This document shows positions 7,510 through 14,780 of a DNA stretch of 64,000 nucleotides, piece by piece. This DNA is from Paracoccus sp. DMF-8. Its GTDB lineage: Bacteria; Pseudomonadota; Alphaproteobacteria; Rhodobacterales; Rhodobacteraceae. Each line of letters starts with the position of its first letter. The stretch's first letter is position 1. Where the stretch lies: the NCBI RefSeq assembly GCF_029309835.1, contig NZ_JARJHL010000014.1, forward strand, positions 330,379 to 394,378. The letters run 5' to 3'. Under the pieces are notes generated by a model. That model was not told the origin of the DNA and made no database searches. It saw only the letters and a program-made list of their open reading frames with translations. The translations under genes were made by a program, and so were the position numbers.

Positions 7510-10089
7510 ATGACAAGCAAGGGAGACAACGGGTCTTCGGCGCCACGGGCCTCTGGGACGCGCGGAAACACGGAGCGGCGCGGCAGTGCAGCAACAGGTA
7601 CCTCCGGGGCAGGCAGCACCGGGGGCGCGGCGCCGGGGGGCGATTCGGCGCCGACGGCCAAACCCGTGAAACAAAGGGTATCCGCCGCTGGAAAGCAGGT
7701 AAAAACCCCCGCGCAAACTTCTGATAAGGCGCCAAAGTCACCCGCCGCTTCCGCACGGAAAACGGCAGCGAAACCGGCTGCCAAGGCCCCCGAAACCTCT
7801 GCGTCCCCGACCACCGCGGCGGCGGCGGAAAAGCCTGTCCGGGCGTCCCGGGCCAAGGGCGTGACCAGAAAAAATGCGGCGGCTGCCGAAAAGACTGGCG
7901 GTGATGCTGCGATGCAGCAATCTGCGGCGGGCACGACTAAAGTCGAATCCAAAACTGCGACGAAAGCTGCAGACCGGGCGCGCTCGGGTCGCGCGGCGGC
8001 CAAGGCGGCCGATTCCGTCGACACCGCTGTTGAAAAGACCGTCTCTCCCGCTGAAAAGCGCCCCGCCAAACCGGCAGAGCCTGCGACAAAACCGCGCGTC
8101 TCGGCGGTGCGTGCCCGCACGGCAAGCCGCAGCGACACCCGCACCTCGACCCGCAAAAAGCCCGCGCCGCGCGGCAAGACGGTGACCGCGCCCACCCCGG
8201 CCGAACTGGCCGCCGAACGGACCGGACCGGCACGCCAGCCGACCATCGAACCTGCCACGCCGCAGCCCGAAGCGGGCGCAGGGGCGGAAACGCCCCCCTC
8301 TGTCAGCGCCTTTCTGGATGCGGCCTTTGGTGCGCAAAGCAAGCTGCCCGAAAAGCTGCTGCAGAATATCGAACGGATCGAGAGCCTGACCCAAAGGCTG
8401 ATGCGCGCCCTGACGCAGCGCCGCAGCCACACGCCCGGCGTCGAAGGGCCGGGGCCGGATCTTTATGTCAATGCGACCTCGGCCTGGTTGAAGCTTCTGG
8501 CCGAACAGCCCTCGCGCATTCTGGAACAGCAGGTCAGCTATTGGGGCGAGACTCTGCGCCATTTCGCCGAGGCGCAATCGGCGCTGGCCGGCGGCAATCT
8601 GACCGCCCCGCCCGACGACGGCCCGGCCGACCGGCGCTTTGCCAATCCGCTGTGGCAGACGCATCCGTTCTTCAACTTCATCAAGCGGCAATATCAGATC
8701 AACGCCGATGCGCTGCAGCGCGCTGCCAGCGATCTGGATATCGAAGACATGACCGAACGGCGCCGGATCGACTGGTTCACGCGCCAGATCATCGACATGA
8801 TGGCGCCGACGAATTTTCTGGCGACCAATCCCGACGCGCTGGAAAAAGCCATCGAGACCGAGGGCGAAAGCCTGGTCCGGGGCCTGGACAATCTGGTCCG
8901 CGATGTCGAGATGCATGGCGGCGAAATGATCGTGTCGCTGTCGGATCGCGACGCCTTTCGGATCGGCGAAAACATCGCCGCGACCCCCGGCACGGTGGTC
9001 GCCCGCGCACCCCTGTATGAGCTGATCCAGTATCGCCCGACCACCGCACAGGTCCACAAGACCCCGGTGGTGATCTTTCCGCCCTGGATCAACAAATTCT
9101 ACATTCTGGATCTGAAACCCCAGAACAGCCTGATCAAATGGATTGTCGATCAGGGCTTTACCCTGTTCGTGGTGGCCTGGAAGAACCCCGATGTCAGCTA
9201 TGCCGCGACCGGCATGGATGATTATGTCGGCAGCTATCTGGAAATCATGGACCGCATTCAGGACCTGACCGGCGAGGATCGGCTGAACGCCGTCGGCTAT
9301 TGTATCGCGGGCACGACCCTGTCGCTGACGCTGGCGCTGATGAAGCAGCGCGGGGACAATCGCGTGAATTCCGCGACCTTTTTCACCACGCTGACCGATT
9401 TTTCCGATCAGGGCGAATTCACCACCTTTCTGCAGGAGGATTTCGTCTCGGGCATCGAAACCGAGGTGCGGGATTATGGCATCCTGCCGTCGACCCTGAT
9501 GCAGCGCACCTTCAGTTTCCTGCGCGCCAATGATCTGGTCTGGGCGCCCGCGATCCGCAGCTACATGCTGGGCGAGGCGCCTCCCGCCTTTGACCTGCTG
9601 TTCTGGAACGGCGACAGCACCAACCTGCCGGGCCGCATGGCGATGGAATATCTGCGCGGGCTGTGCCAGCAGAACGCCTTTGCGCGCGATGGTTTCCCGG
9701 TGCTGGGGCAGATGGTGCGGCTGTCGGATGTGACGCTGCCGGTCTGCGCCATCGCCTGCGAAACCGACCATATCGCGCCCTGGAAGGACAGCTGGCGCGG
9801 CATTGCCCAGATGGGTTCGCGCGATCGCAGCTTCATCCTGTCGGAATCGGGCCATATCGCCGGGATCATCAACCCGCCCAGCAAGAAGAAATATGGTCAT
9901 TACACCTCGGATGCGGGTTTCGACGGCGATAGCGCGGCATGGCTGGCTGGCGCCGAAAAGCACGAAGGAAGCTGGTGGGGCAGGTGGGGCGAATGGCTGG
10001 CGGGCCGTTCCGGTCCGATGGTTCCCGCCCGTGATCCGGGCGAGGGCTTTGGCCCCGCGCCCGGCGAATATGTCCACGAACGTCCCTAG
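7510..10089 (+). CDS. phaC: Class I PHB synthase PhaC with long basic N-terminal extension
   Basis: An 859-residue poly(3-hydroxyalkanoate) polymerase, which joins (R)-3-hydroxyacyl-CoA units into PHB on the granule surface. The catalytic part is clear: the lipase-like box GYCIAGT with Cys598, ETDHIAPW with Asp753 and ESGHIAG with His782; the spacing matches class I synthases. Typical class I enzymes are about 590 residues. Here residues 1 to about 265 are an Ala/Lys/Arg/Pro/Thr-rich low-complexity tract with KPAAK-type motifs resembling histone H1 or PhaF tails. No stop interrupts it and the only internal Met lies near residue 137, so the extension looks genuine. Confidence 0.95.
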   Translation: MTSKGDNGSSAPRASGTRGNTERRGSAATGTSGAGSTGGAAPGGDSAPTAKPVKQRVSAAGKQVKTPAQTSDKAPKSPAASARKTAAKPAAKAPETSASPTTAAAAEKPVRASRAKGVTRKNAAAAEKTGGDAAMQQSAAGTTKVESKTATKAADRARSGRAAAKAADSVDTAVEKTVSPAEKRPAKPAEPATKPRVSAVRARTASRSDTRTSTRKKPAPRGKTVTAPTPAELAAERTGPARQPTIEPATPQPEAGAGAETPPSVSAFLDAAFGAQSKLPEKLLQNIERIESLTQRLMRALTQRRSHTPGVEGPGPDLYVNATSAWLKLLAEQPSRILEQQVSYWGETLRHFAEAQSALAGGNLTAPPDDGPADRRFANPLWQTHPFFNFIKRQYQINADALQRAASDLDIEDMTERRRIDWFTRQIIDMMAPTNFLATNPDALEKAIETEGESLVRGLDNLVRDVEMHGGEMIVSLSDRDAFRIGENIAATPGTVVARAPLYELIQYRPTTAQVHKTPVVIFPPWINKFYILDLKPQNSLIKWIVDQGFTLFVVAWKNPDVSYAATGMDDYVGSYLEIMDRIQDLTGEDRLNAVGYCIAGTTLSLTLALMKQRGDNRVNSATFFTTLTDFSDQGEFTTFLQEDFVSGIETEVRDYGILPSTLMQRTFSFLRANDLVWAPAIRSYMLGEAPPAFDLLFWNGDSTNLPGRMAMEYLRGLCQQNAFARDGFPVLGQMVRLSDVTLPVCAIACETDHIAPWKDSWRGIAQMGSRDRSFILSESGHIAGIINPPSKKKYGHYTSDAGFDGDSAAWLAGAEKHEGSWWGRWGEWLAGRSGPMVPARDPGEGFGPAPGEYVHERP

Positions 10090-10100
10090 AAAAACGGCGG

Positions 10101-10126
10101 GGCCCGGCGATGTCCGGGCCTTTTTT
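10101..10126 (+). terminator. Rho-independent terminator of phaC
   Basis: GGCCCGG/CCGGGCC stem with a 6-nt loop, then six T. It sits directly against the first PhaR site, so phaC transcription ends before the phaP promoter region. Confidence 0.88.
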
Positions 10127-10169
10127 CTGCAATGCAGCGAAAAATGCTTGCAATGCTGCGGTGCAGCAT
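10127..10169. promoter_or_regulatory. Two PhaR-type operators in front of phaP
   Basis: CTGCAATGCAG at 10127-10137 and CTGCGGTGCAG at 10156-10166 both match CTGC-N3-GCAG, the inverted repeat reported for PhaR of Rhodobacteraceae. The second is embedded in a 17-bp palindrome (10153-10169). The two centres are 29 bp apart, close to three helical turns, on the same face. They lie about 85-125 bp upstream of the phaP start. Known model: PhaR represses phaP and is titrated off DNA by nascent PHB. Confidence 0.8.
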
Positions 10170-10251
10170 CTATATCCCGATCACAGAAGCAAATCGCAAC
10201 GGCCGACCCGACGCAGATGTCCAGGCAACGGCCACAGACGGAGAAGCAGAC

Positions 10252-10728
10252 ATGGCCAAGACCCCCGACTTCACCAAGACCTTCCAGGAAATCTTCGCGA
10301 AATTCCCGGTTGACACCTCGTCCTTCCAGGATGCGTTCAAATCGCAATCCGCGCTCAGCGAAAAGCTGACCCGGATCTCGCTGGCTGCCGCCGAGCGTTC
10401 GACCGAAATCTCGGCCCAGTGGGCGAAAGACACCATCGCGCGCTTCGGCGAACTGACCGCCTCGAAAGACGAGCCGGCCGAATACGCCAAAGCCGTCAGC
10501 GATTTCACTTCGGCCGCTGCCGAAGCCGCTGCCGAACACATGGCCGCCTATGCCGAAATCGCGAAAAAAGTTCAGATGGACACCGTCGACCTGATGCTGA
10601 CCGCTGGCAAGGATCTGGCTGCCGACGCCCAGAAAGCTGCTGAAAAAGCGACCCGCGAAACCCAGGCCGCCGTCAAGAAAGCTACCGCCGCTGCCACCAG
10701 CGCGACCGCGACCGCCGCGAAAGCCTGA
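10252..10728 (+). CDS. phaP: Phasin PhaP
   Basis: A 158-residue Ala-rich, mostly helical phasin starting MAKTPDFTKTFQEIFAKF, the granule surface protein that coats PHB and limits coalescence. It has the conserved phasin core (AAAERSTEISAQWAKDTI) and ends in an Ala/Lys/Thr-rich tail (VKKATAAATSATATAAKA) like many PhaP proteins. An in-frame upstream ATG at 10132 falls inside the PhaR site and is rejected; the ATG at 10252 has GGAGAAG just before it. It has its own terminator, so it is a single-gene unit controlled by the PhaR operators. Confidence 0.93.
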   Translation: MAKTPDFTKTFQEIFAKFPVDTSSFQDAFKSQSALSEKLTRISLAAAERSTEISAQWAKDTIARFGELTASKDEPAEYAKAVSDFTSAAAEAAAEHMAAYAEIAKKVQMDTVDLMLTAGKDLAADAQKAAEKATRETQAAVKKATAAATSATATAAKA

Positions 10729-10750
10729 TCGCTTTCAGGTCACTGATTGG

Positions 10751-10779
10751 AAAAAGGGGCGGGCGACCGCCCCTTTTTT
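10751..10779 (+). terminator. Rho-independent terminator of phaP
   Basis: AAAAAGGGGCGG-GCGA-CCGCCCCTTTTTT: an 8-bp GC stem flanked by A and T tracts, just after the phaP stop. The A-tract would also let it work on the other strand. Confidence 0.88.
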
Positions 10780-10871
10780 CATGGCCCTGGCCGCGTTCTG
10801 CGGCTGCGCTGTCCGAATGCCCGGACAATGATTGATTTTCTTTGCAATTCCGCGTTCATTTTTCCATCATG

Positions 10872-10883
10872 CTGCATATGCAA
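10872..10883. promoter_or_regulatory. Near-match PhaR operator before phaR
   Basis: CTGCATATGCAA differs by one base from CTGC-N4-GCAG and contains the palindrome TGCATATGCA. It lies 14 bp upstream of the phaR start codon, where repressor binding would give autoregulation. Autoregulation of PhaR is known from Paracoccus; this particular site is an inference. Confidence 0.6.
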
Positions 10884-10896
10884 CGCCGGGGGGGAA

Positions 10897-11481
10897 ATGA
10901 CCGAGCCTGAAAATGCTGCGCCGCTGTTGATCAAACGCTATGCCAGCCGGCGTCTCTACAACACCGAAACCAGCGATTACGTCACGCTGGAGGATATCGC
11001 CGGCATCATCCGGTCGGGCAGGCAGGTCAAGATCGTCGATCTGAAATCCGGCGACGACCTGACGCGCCAATATCTGCTGCAGATCATCGCCGAACACGAA
11101 AGCCGCGGCGAAGCCGTCTTGCCGCTGGACGTGCTGACCGATCTGGTGCGCAGCTACACGCCGCAATCCCATTCCATCGTGCCGCAATTCCTGGCCACCA
11201 GCTTTCAGATGCTGCGCGACAGCCAGTCCCAGCTGATCGAAAACTTCTCGGCCTTTCCCAGCCCGATGGCGGGCATGCCGGGCTTCGAGGCCTTCAAGCG
11301 CCAGCAGGAAATGTTTCTCAAGGCGATGCGTTCGGGCTGGGATGTCGCAGGCAGCAGCGGCCCCGAGCTGGAGGACGAGGACGACGGCGACAAGACGCGC
11401 GGCAAGGGCGGGCGCGACGACGACATGAACGAAATCCGCCGCCAGTTGACCGAGTTGCAAAAGAAGATTTCCAAACTGTGA
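10897..11481 (+). CDS. phaR: PHB synthesis repressor PhaR
   Basis: A 194-residue PhaR. The N-terminal PHB/PHA accumulation regulator DNA-binding domain is clear (IKRYASRRLYNTETSDYVTLEDI), followed by the PHB_acc domain (LLQIIAEHESRGEAVLP). It binds DNA and PHB granules alternatively, so that phaP is switched on when polymer forms. The C-terminal third is acidic then basic and ends in a short coiled coil (EIRRQLTELQKKISKL). The start at 10897 follows GGGGGGGAA. Longer in-frame extension to 10747 is rejected because it crosses the phaP terminator. Confidence 0.93.
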   Translation: MTEPENAAPLLIKRYASRRLYNTETSDYVTLEDIAGIIRSGRQVKIVDLKSGDDLTRQYLLQIIAEHESRGEAVLPLDVLTDLVRSYTPQSHSIVPQFLATSFQMLRDSQSQLIENFSAFPSPMAGMPGFEAFKRQQEMFLKAMRSGWDVAGSSGPELEDEDDGDKTRGKGGRDDDMNEIRRQLTELQKKISKL

Positions 11482-11533
11482 AGCCCCTTGGCGGCTTGCA
11501 CTGCCCGCAATAGCAGGCTAGACGAACCGCCAA

Positions 11534-11623
11534 GGACAGTTGGCCGAGTGGTCGAAGGCGCACGCCTGGAAAGTGTGTAGGCGGGGAACCGTCTCGAGGG
11601 TTCGAATCCCTCACTGTCCGCCA
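11534..11623 (+). tRNA. tRNA-Ser(GGA), prophage integration site
   Basis: A 90-nt class II tRNA: acceptor GGACAGT/ACTGTCC, D-arm GCCGAGTGGTCGAAGGC, anticodon loop CTGGAAA with GGA, a long variable arm typical of tRNA-Ser, T-loop TTCGAAT, G73 and an encoded CCA. The 3' end is restored by the phage after integration, so the gene remains functional. Confidence 0.95.
11607..11623 (+). repeat. attL core, 17 bp
   Basis: Last 17 nt of tRNA-Ser including CCA, identical to 50758-50774. Typical attachment core for a tRNA-targeting tyrosine recombinase. Confidence 0.92.
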
Positions 11624-11631
11624 CTCCTCTT

Positions 11632-12735
11632 TTAACGTGATGATTTTGCAGAATTTATTTCAGGTTTTCCACCTGTGTCAGGATGTTTTCCTACGTTCTG
11701 GTTCTGTTCCGTTCCTTTGACCGCGCGGCGCCGATCTGCCGACTTGGTGTAGTGATCGACCTCGCGCAAGGTTTCGTGCCCTGTCCACGCGCCGATCTGG
11801 TGCGCTGTGGCGCCGCCCTCGGCCAATTCGGTCGCAAGGCTTTTGCGCAAGCCATGGGCTGACTTTTGAAAGCCCGCCGCTATTGCCGCCTCGCGAATCA
11901 TTGTTCCAAGCGCTTTTTCGGATCGGGTCCGACCTTTGGCAGCAAGGTAGGTCATTTGCCCGCTTAGTGCCTCAAGGGACTGGTGCATCAAGTCGCGGTC
12001 ATGCCCCAAGTGAGCAGCGAAGTCGGGCAGGGCGCAGGTCCAGGGGATATGCGCCAGACCGCCGGTCTTGACCTGGCGATAGGTCAGAACGCCATCCCGT
12101 GCCACCATGCCCGGACCAATCCGAACAGCATCGCTGATCCGCGCGCCAGTGAAGCGCAGCAACTCCATCGCCGCGCGCGTTGCGCTGCCAATCGGCCAGC
12201 GGGCGCGAAACCGCTCGATTTCAGACAAGGTCCAAGGCGGGTGCCCTTCGGTCTTTTTCAGTTTGGGCATCGCCACGTCCAGCGCCTCATTGCGGTCCAA
12301 AAGACCGGACGTGACCCCGTAGGCACAAAGGAACCGCCAAGTCCGCAGTCGGTGGCCTTGCGCCGTTGCCTTTGGCAGGTTGGCGCGGATGTGCTTTGCG
12401 CGCAGGCCTCGCGCTGGCAGCTTTCCGAATTCCGCAACCAGATCGTCACAATGGCGCCGGAACATTGCGCGGGTGGCGGGCTGCGCCTCCTTGAACTTCG
12501 CCGATGACAGCGCGGATCTGACCAGCCCTGCAAACGATCCGGCAGTGACTGGCGCCTTTTCCGGCACGGCTTTGCGGGCATCAGCATAGGCGCGCAGAAA
12601 ATCCGGGTGATCCATCGGCAGATCCGGCAGGCGCACCATAGGCGCCCCCTTGGCCCGGAAATAGCGGTATTCCTTGCCCCGCCGAACGACGACCTTAATG
12701 CCGATCAGCGTCACAGGCCCGTTGCCTCGTCCCAT
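11632..12735 (-). CDS. int: Phage tyrosine recombinase (integrase)
   Basis: A 367-residue site-specific recombinase directly next to attL. The catalytic set is visible in the C-terminal half: Arg in FTGARISDAVRIG, Lys near RQVKTGG, HxxR in AHGLRKSLATEL, His in GHETLREV and the nucleophile Tyr in DHYTKSADRR. The N-terminal half carries the SAM-like core-binding domain. A GTG at 12714 (giving a GTGA overlap with the upstream gene) is an alternative start that would remove seven residues. No excisionase-like gene with a recognisable motif was found; one of the small neighbours could fill that role. Confidence 0.93.
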   Translation of the reverse strand: MGRGNGPVTLIGIKVVVRRGKEYRYFRAKGAPMVRLPDLPMDHPDFLRAYADARKAVPEKAPVTAGSFAGLVRSALSSAKFKEAQPATRAMFRRHCDDLVAEFGKLPARGLRAKHIRANLPKATAQGHRLRTWRFLCAYGVTSGLLDRNEALDVAMPKLKKTEGHPPWTLSEIERFRARWPIGSATRAAMELLRFTGARISDAVRIGPGMVARDGVLTYRQVKTGGLAHIPWTCALPDFAAHLGHDRDLMHQSLEALSGQMTYLAAKGRTRSEKALGTMIREAAIAAGFQKSAHGLRKSLATELAEGGATAHQIGAWTGHETLREVDHYTKSADRRRAVKGTEQNQNVGKHPDTGGKPEINSAKSSR

Positions 12736-12902
12736 GCGTCCACCTCGCTTTTCGGGGACGCTATTGCGCCGCTGTCGGCATTGGCAAGGATCAAGACACT
12801 ACCATCACGCATGACGCGGCAGCCCTCGACCGGCAGGCCGGCGCTTTTCATGGCTTCGATGGCGCGGCGAATTGCGGCTGGCGTCGGTCTTGCAGCACCC
12901 AT
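12711..12902 (-). CDS. Small hypothetical phage protein
   Basis: 63 residues, starting MGAARPTPAAIRRAIEAMKSAG. The ATG at 12902 has GGAGGA seven nt upstream, which decides the start over a TTG at 12917. It overlaps the integrase start. The first half (TPAAIRRAIEAMKSAGLPVEG) looks like a short helix pair common in small phage proteins beside integrases. No function is assigned; an excisionase-like partner is possible from position only. Confidence 0.6.
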   Translation of the reverse strand: MGAARPTPAAIRRAIEAMKSAGLPVEGCRVMRDGSVLILANADSGAIASPKSEVDAWDEATGL

Positions 12903-12993
12903 TTCCTCATCCTCCAAAAGCGCCCCGATGGCCGGTTGACCACCGGGGCCAGTTGCGCCGCCCCGAAACAGTGAAAAGCTGGCGGCGGGTTCG

Positions 12994-13383
12994 TCATTCG
13001 ATCTTGCCCATGTGCAGCAGGCCCTTTGCGGCCAGTCTGCGGTGCGTCTCCATCAGCGCGCGCAGCACATCCTCAAAGCCCCACAGGCCCGATGTATCGC
13101 GGCGGTCCAGCGCGTCGTGGCAGGCGCTGCAACCATAGACCCCGGCGTAGTCGGCGGGCTTCTGGCCCATGCCAGCCGCTCCGAACATGCGCAGGTGGCA
13201 AAACACGGTCGTCGTCCAATCGCCGTTGCAGGTGCCGATCAGGCGCAGGGTGCAGGGTTCGCCCCGCGCGCTCTGGCGGATCGCGTCACACTGGCCGACC
13301 GGCTTGCGCTTGCGTGTGGCGGGCCGGTCCTGTTTCAGCCCGAGCGGCCCACGCCCGGATAGGTCGCCGATGCGGATGGTCAT
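12994..13383 (-). CDS. YbcO/DUF1364-family putative nuclease
   Basis: 129 residues. The block EPCTLRLIGTCNGDWTTTVFCH followed by GMGQKPADYAGVYGCSACHDALDRR closely follows E. coli YbcO (DUF1364), a predicted beta-beta-alpha metal nuclease from the lambdoid nin region. The Cys/His set (CN, CH, CSACHD) is intact. Its stop forms a 4-bp overlap with the start-side of the neighbouring SLOG-like gene, so it is part of the leftward early operon. A role in recombination or DNA processing is inferred from lambdoid context. Confidence 0.8.
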   Translation of the reverse strand: MTIRIGDLSGRGPLGLKQDRPATRKRKPVGQCDAIRQSARGEPCTLRLIGTCNGDWTTTVFCHLRMFGAAGMGQKPADYAGVYGCSACHDALDRRDTSGLWGFEDVLRALMETHRRLAAKGLLHMGKIE

Positions 13384-13718
13384 TTGATTATCCTGACCTC
13401 AATGCCAGCGCGCTTGGCCCGCCGCACCATATCTGCGGTTCCCCTACCGCCGGGGAACGCCACCACCAGATCTGGCTTGCCCTCGTCTATCATCCGTTGA
13501 TTGCGGATCGGACCAGCAGCCTTGCCGTCTACGTCCCATCGGGCCTCGATAGTCAGGTGGTTATCGGACGACAGGTTCCGTTTGCGCCACAACCAAGCAA
13601 GCGTGTCGGCGCCTTTCGCGCCACCCTCGATGATGAACGTCGGGCGGATCTGGTTCAGCACAGCGAATGCCTTTTCTTTGTCGTTAAAATCGCGGCCACC
13701 GCAAACCAAAACCCTCAT
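13380..13718 (-). CDS. DUF2493/YspA-like SLOG-fold protein
   Basis: 112 residues starting MRVLVCGGRDFNDKEKAF. The N-terminal VCGGRDF and the later IEGGAKGADTLA motif are typical of the DUF2493 (YspA cpYpsA-related, SLOG) family, Rossmann-like proteins thought to bind nucleotide ligands. RNQRMIDEGKPDLVVAFPGGRGTADMV completes the family pattern. ATGA overlaps occur at both ends, placing it inside a tightly coupled operon. Its role in the phage is unknown; SLOG proteins elsewhere act in nucleotide sensing. Confidence 0.8.
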   Translation of the reverse strand: MRVLVCGGRDFNDKEKAFAVLNQIRPTFIIEGGAKGADTLAWLWRKRNLSSDNHLTIEARWDVDGKAAGPIRNQRMIDEGKPDLVVAFPGGRGTADMVRRAKRAGIEVRIIK

Positions 13719-14113
13719 TCCTGCCCCCAGATATCCACGCCCTGTTCGGCGCAATGTGCTTCGATAAACGTCTGCAAATCCGCCATTTCGCGAACCGACA
13801 GATCAGATGAACGGAACCCGGTCGGGAACCACGTCGAGCCGTCAAGCGCGGGCAGAACCTGCACCTGACGCCCCATTGCTTGCATGAAGATCGCTTTCCA
13901 CTGTTCCGGCTGGAACTTGGCGCCGTTGATCGTCATGCGCTTCGAGACGCGGCCGAGCAGTTCCCACATGCGGTCGTTCTGCTCGTGGCTGCGCTTGGCT
14001 TCCTTGAACTCCACGCGATACCCCGTCGGGACATTGGCGCACCAATGGGCAAGCCGGGCGCGGTCCTGCGGCTCGCGGCTGTCGGCATGTATGGTGATCG
14101 CGTGTCGGGCCAT
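13715..14113 (-). CDS. ninB: NinB-family recombination protein
   Basis: 132 residues. The core KRSHEQNDRMWELLGRVSKRM...KFQPEQWKAIFMQAMG and the C-terminal EMADLQTFIEAHCAEQGV follow the lambda NinB (Orf) family, which binds ssDNA and SSB and helps load recombinases. Its presence with Erf-, SSB-, exonuclease- and RusA-like genes marks a phage recombination module. It overlaps the next gene by ATGA and is itself overlapped by a longer frame upstream. Confidence 0.82.
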   Translation of the reverse strand: MARHAITIHADSREPQDRARLAHWCANVPTGYRVEFKEAKRSHEQNDRMWELLGRVSKRMTINGAKFQPEQWKAIFMQAMGRQVQVLPALDGSTWFPTGFRSSDLSVREMADLQTFIEAHCAEQGVDIWGQE

Positions 14114-14286
14114 CGTCCGGCGTCCACGATCCGAAACCGGGCGTCAAACACGGCAAGCACGCTGGCCAGCGGAAAGCCCGTCCGGTCGGCCGTCTCGGTG
14201 ATGATCGTCTGGTCGTCGGATTTGGGGTGCTCCACCAGCGTCTGGTGGATCGCATCGACAATGGCGTTCTCGTGGCGGATGGTCAT
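13933..14286 (-). CDS. Hypothetical phage protein overlapping ninB
   Basis: The first 58 residues (MTIRHENAIVDAIHQTLVEHP...) read like a normal small protein with a helical, possibly HTH-like segment. The frame then continues for 181 bp across the start of ninB, where its composition turns into Ser/Arg/Pro-rich shadow-like sequence. Either the overlap is real or a stop or frameshift has been lost so that the tail is spurious. Its start forms an ATGA overlap with the 24-residue peptide upstream. Confidence 0.5.
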   Translation of the reverse strand: MTIRHENAIVDAIHQTLVEHPKSDDQTIITETADRTGFPLASVLAVFDARFRIVDAGRWPDTRSPYMPTAASRRTAPGLPIGAPMSRRGIAWSSRKPSAATSRTTACGNCSAASRSA

Positions 14287-14357
14287 GGTATCCTCGTGAT
14301 AGCAAAGGCCGCGAAGGCAAAGATGGCGATGGCGACAGCGGCGTCAGGCCAACTCAT
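14283..14357 (-). CDS. 24-residue hydrophobic micropeptide
   Basis: Peptide MSWPDAAVAIAIFAFAAFAI plus TRIP: one membrane-spanning segment, short polar ends. A perfect AGGAGG lies six nt before its ATG, and its stop overlaps the next start as ATGA. This strong translation signal, within an operon of ATGA-linked genes, argues that it is expressed. No family is recognised. Confidence 0.6.
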   Translation of the reverse strand: MSWPDAAVAIAIFAFAAFAITRIP

Positions 14358-14366
14358 GGCTGCCTC

Positions 14367-14780
14367 CTAAAAGGGAATGTCGTCGTCGAAATCCGGCGCC
14401 CCGCCCGTGGTGCCCCCGGCATAGCCGCCGCTCTGGCTCGACTGCTGGCGATTGCCGCGCTGGTCGTCGTCGCGCGATCCGCCGCCAGACTTTCCGCCTT
14501 GCAGGGTGATTTCCGAAACCCGGATCGTCAGGTAGGTCTTGCCCTCGTGTTCGCGCGTGGACAGATCGCCCGCGACGGTGACAGATGCGCCTTTCATCAG
14601 GTATTGCGACAGGCTTTCGCCGCGCTTGCCCCAGAGGCTGCAATCGAAGAACAGCGTGCGCTTGTTTTGGCCGAAACCATCGTCCACGGCGACCGAGAAG
14701 CCGGTGACCTTATCGCCTTGCTGTGTGGTGCGGGTGACCGCATCGCGCGTGATGCGGCCTGCAATGGTGATGTTCTTCAT
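14367..14780 (-). CDS. ssb: Phage single-stranded DNA-binding protein
   Basis: 137 residues: N-terminal OB-fold (MKNITIAGRITRDAVTRTTQ..., FFDCSLWGKRGESLSQYLMKGASV, VAGDLSTREHEGKTYL), Gly/Gln/Ser-rich linker, and the acidic tip DFDDDIPF that recruits partner proteins. It coats ssDNA during phage replication and recombination. The tip is identical to that of the host SSB at 53,682, so host SSB partners could be recruited. ATGA overlap with the Erf gene. Confidence 0.92.
   Translation of the reverse strand: MKNITIAGRITRDAVTRTTQQGDKVTGFSVAVDDGFGQNKRTLFFDCSLWGKRGESLSQYLMKGASVTVAGDLSTREHEGKTYLTIRVSEITLQGGKSGGGSRDDDQRGNRQQSSQSGGYAGGTTGGAPDFDDDIPF

Noticed and set aside
7738..10539. 933-codon minus-strand frame opposite phaC and phaP
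   Set aside because: Antisense of clear PhaC/PhaP coding sequence and runs across two terminators and the PhaR operators.
14367..14780. Phage ssb as a recent copy of host ssb
   Set aside because: The OB-folds differ throughout; only the acidic tip is the same, so this is not a recent duplication.
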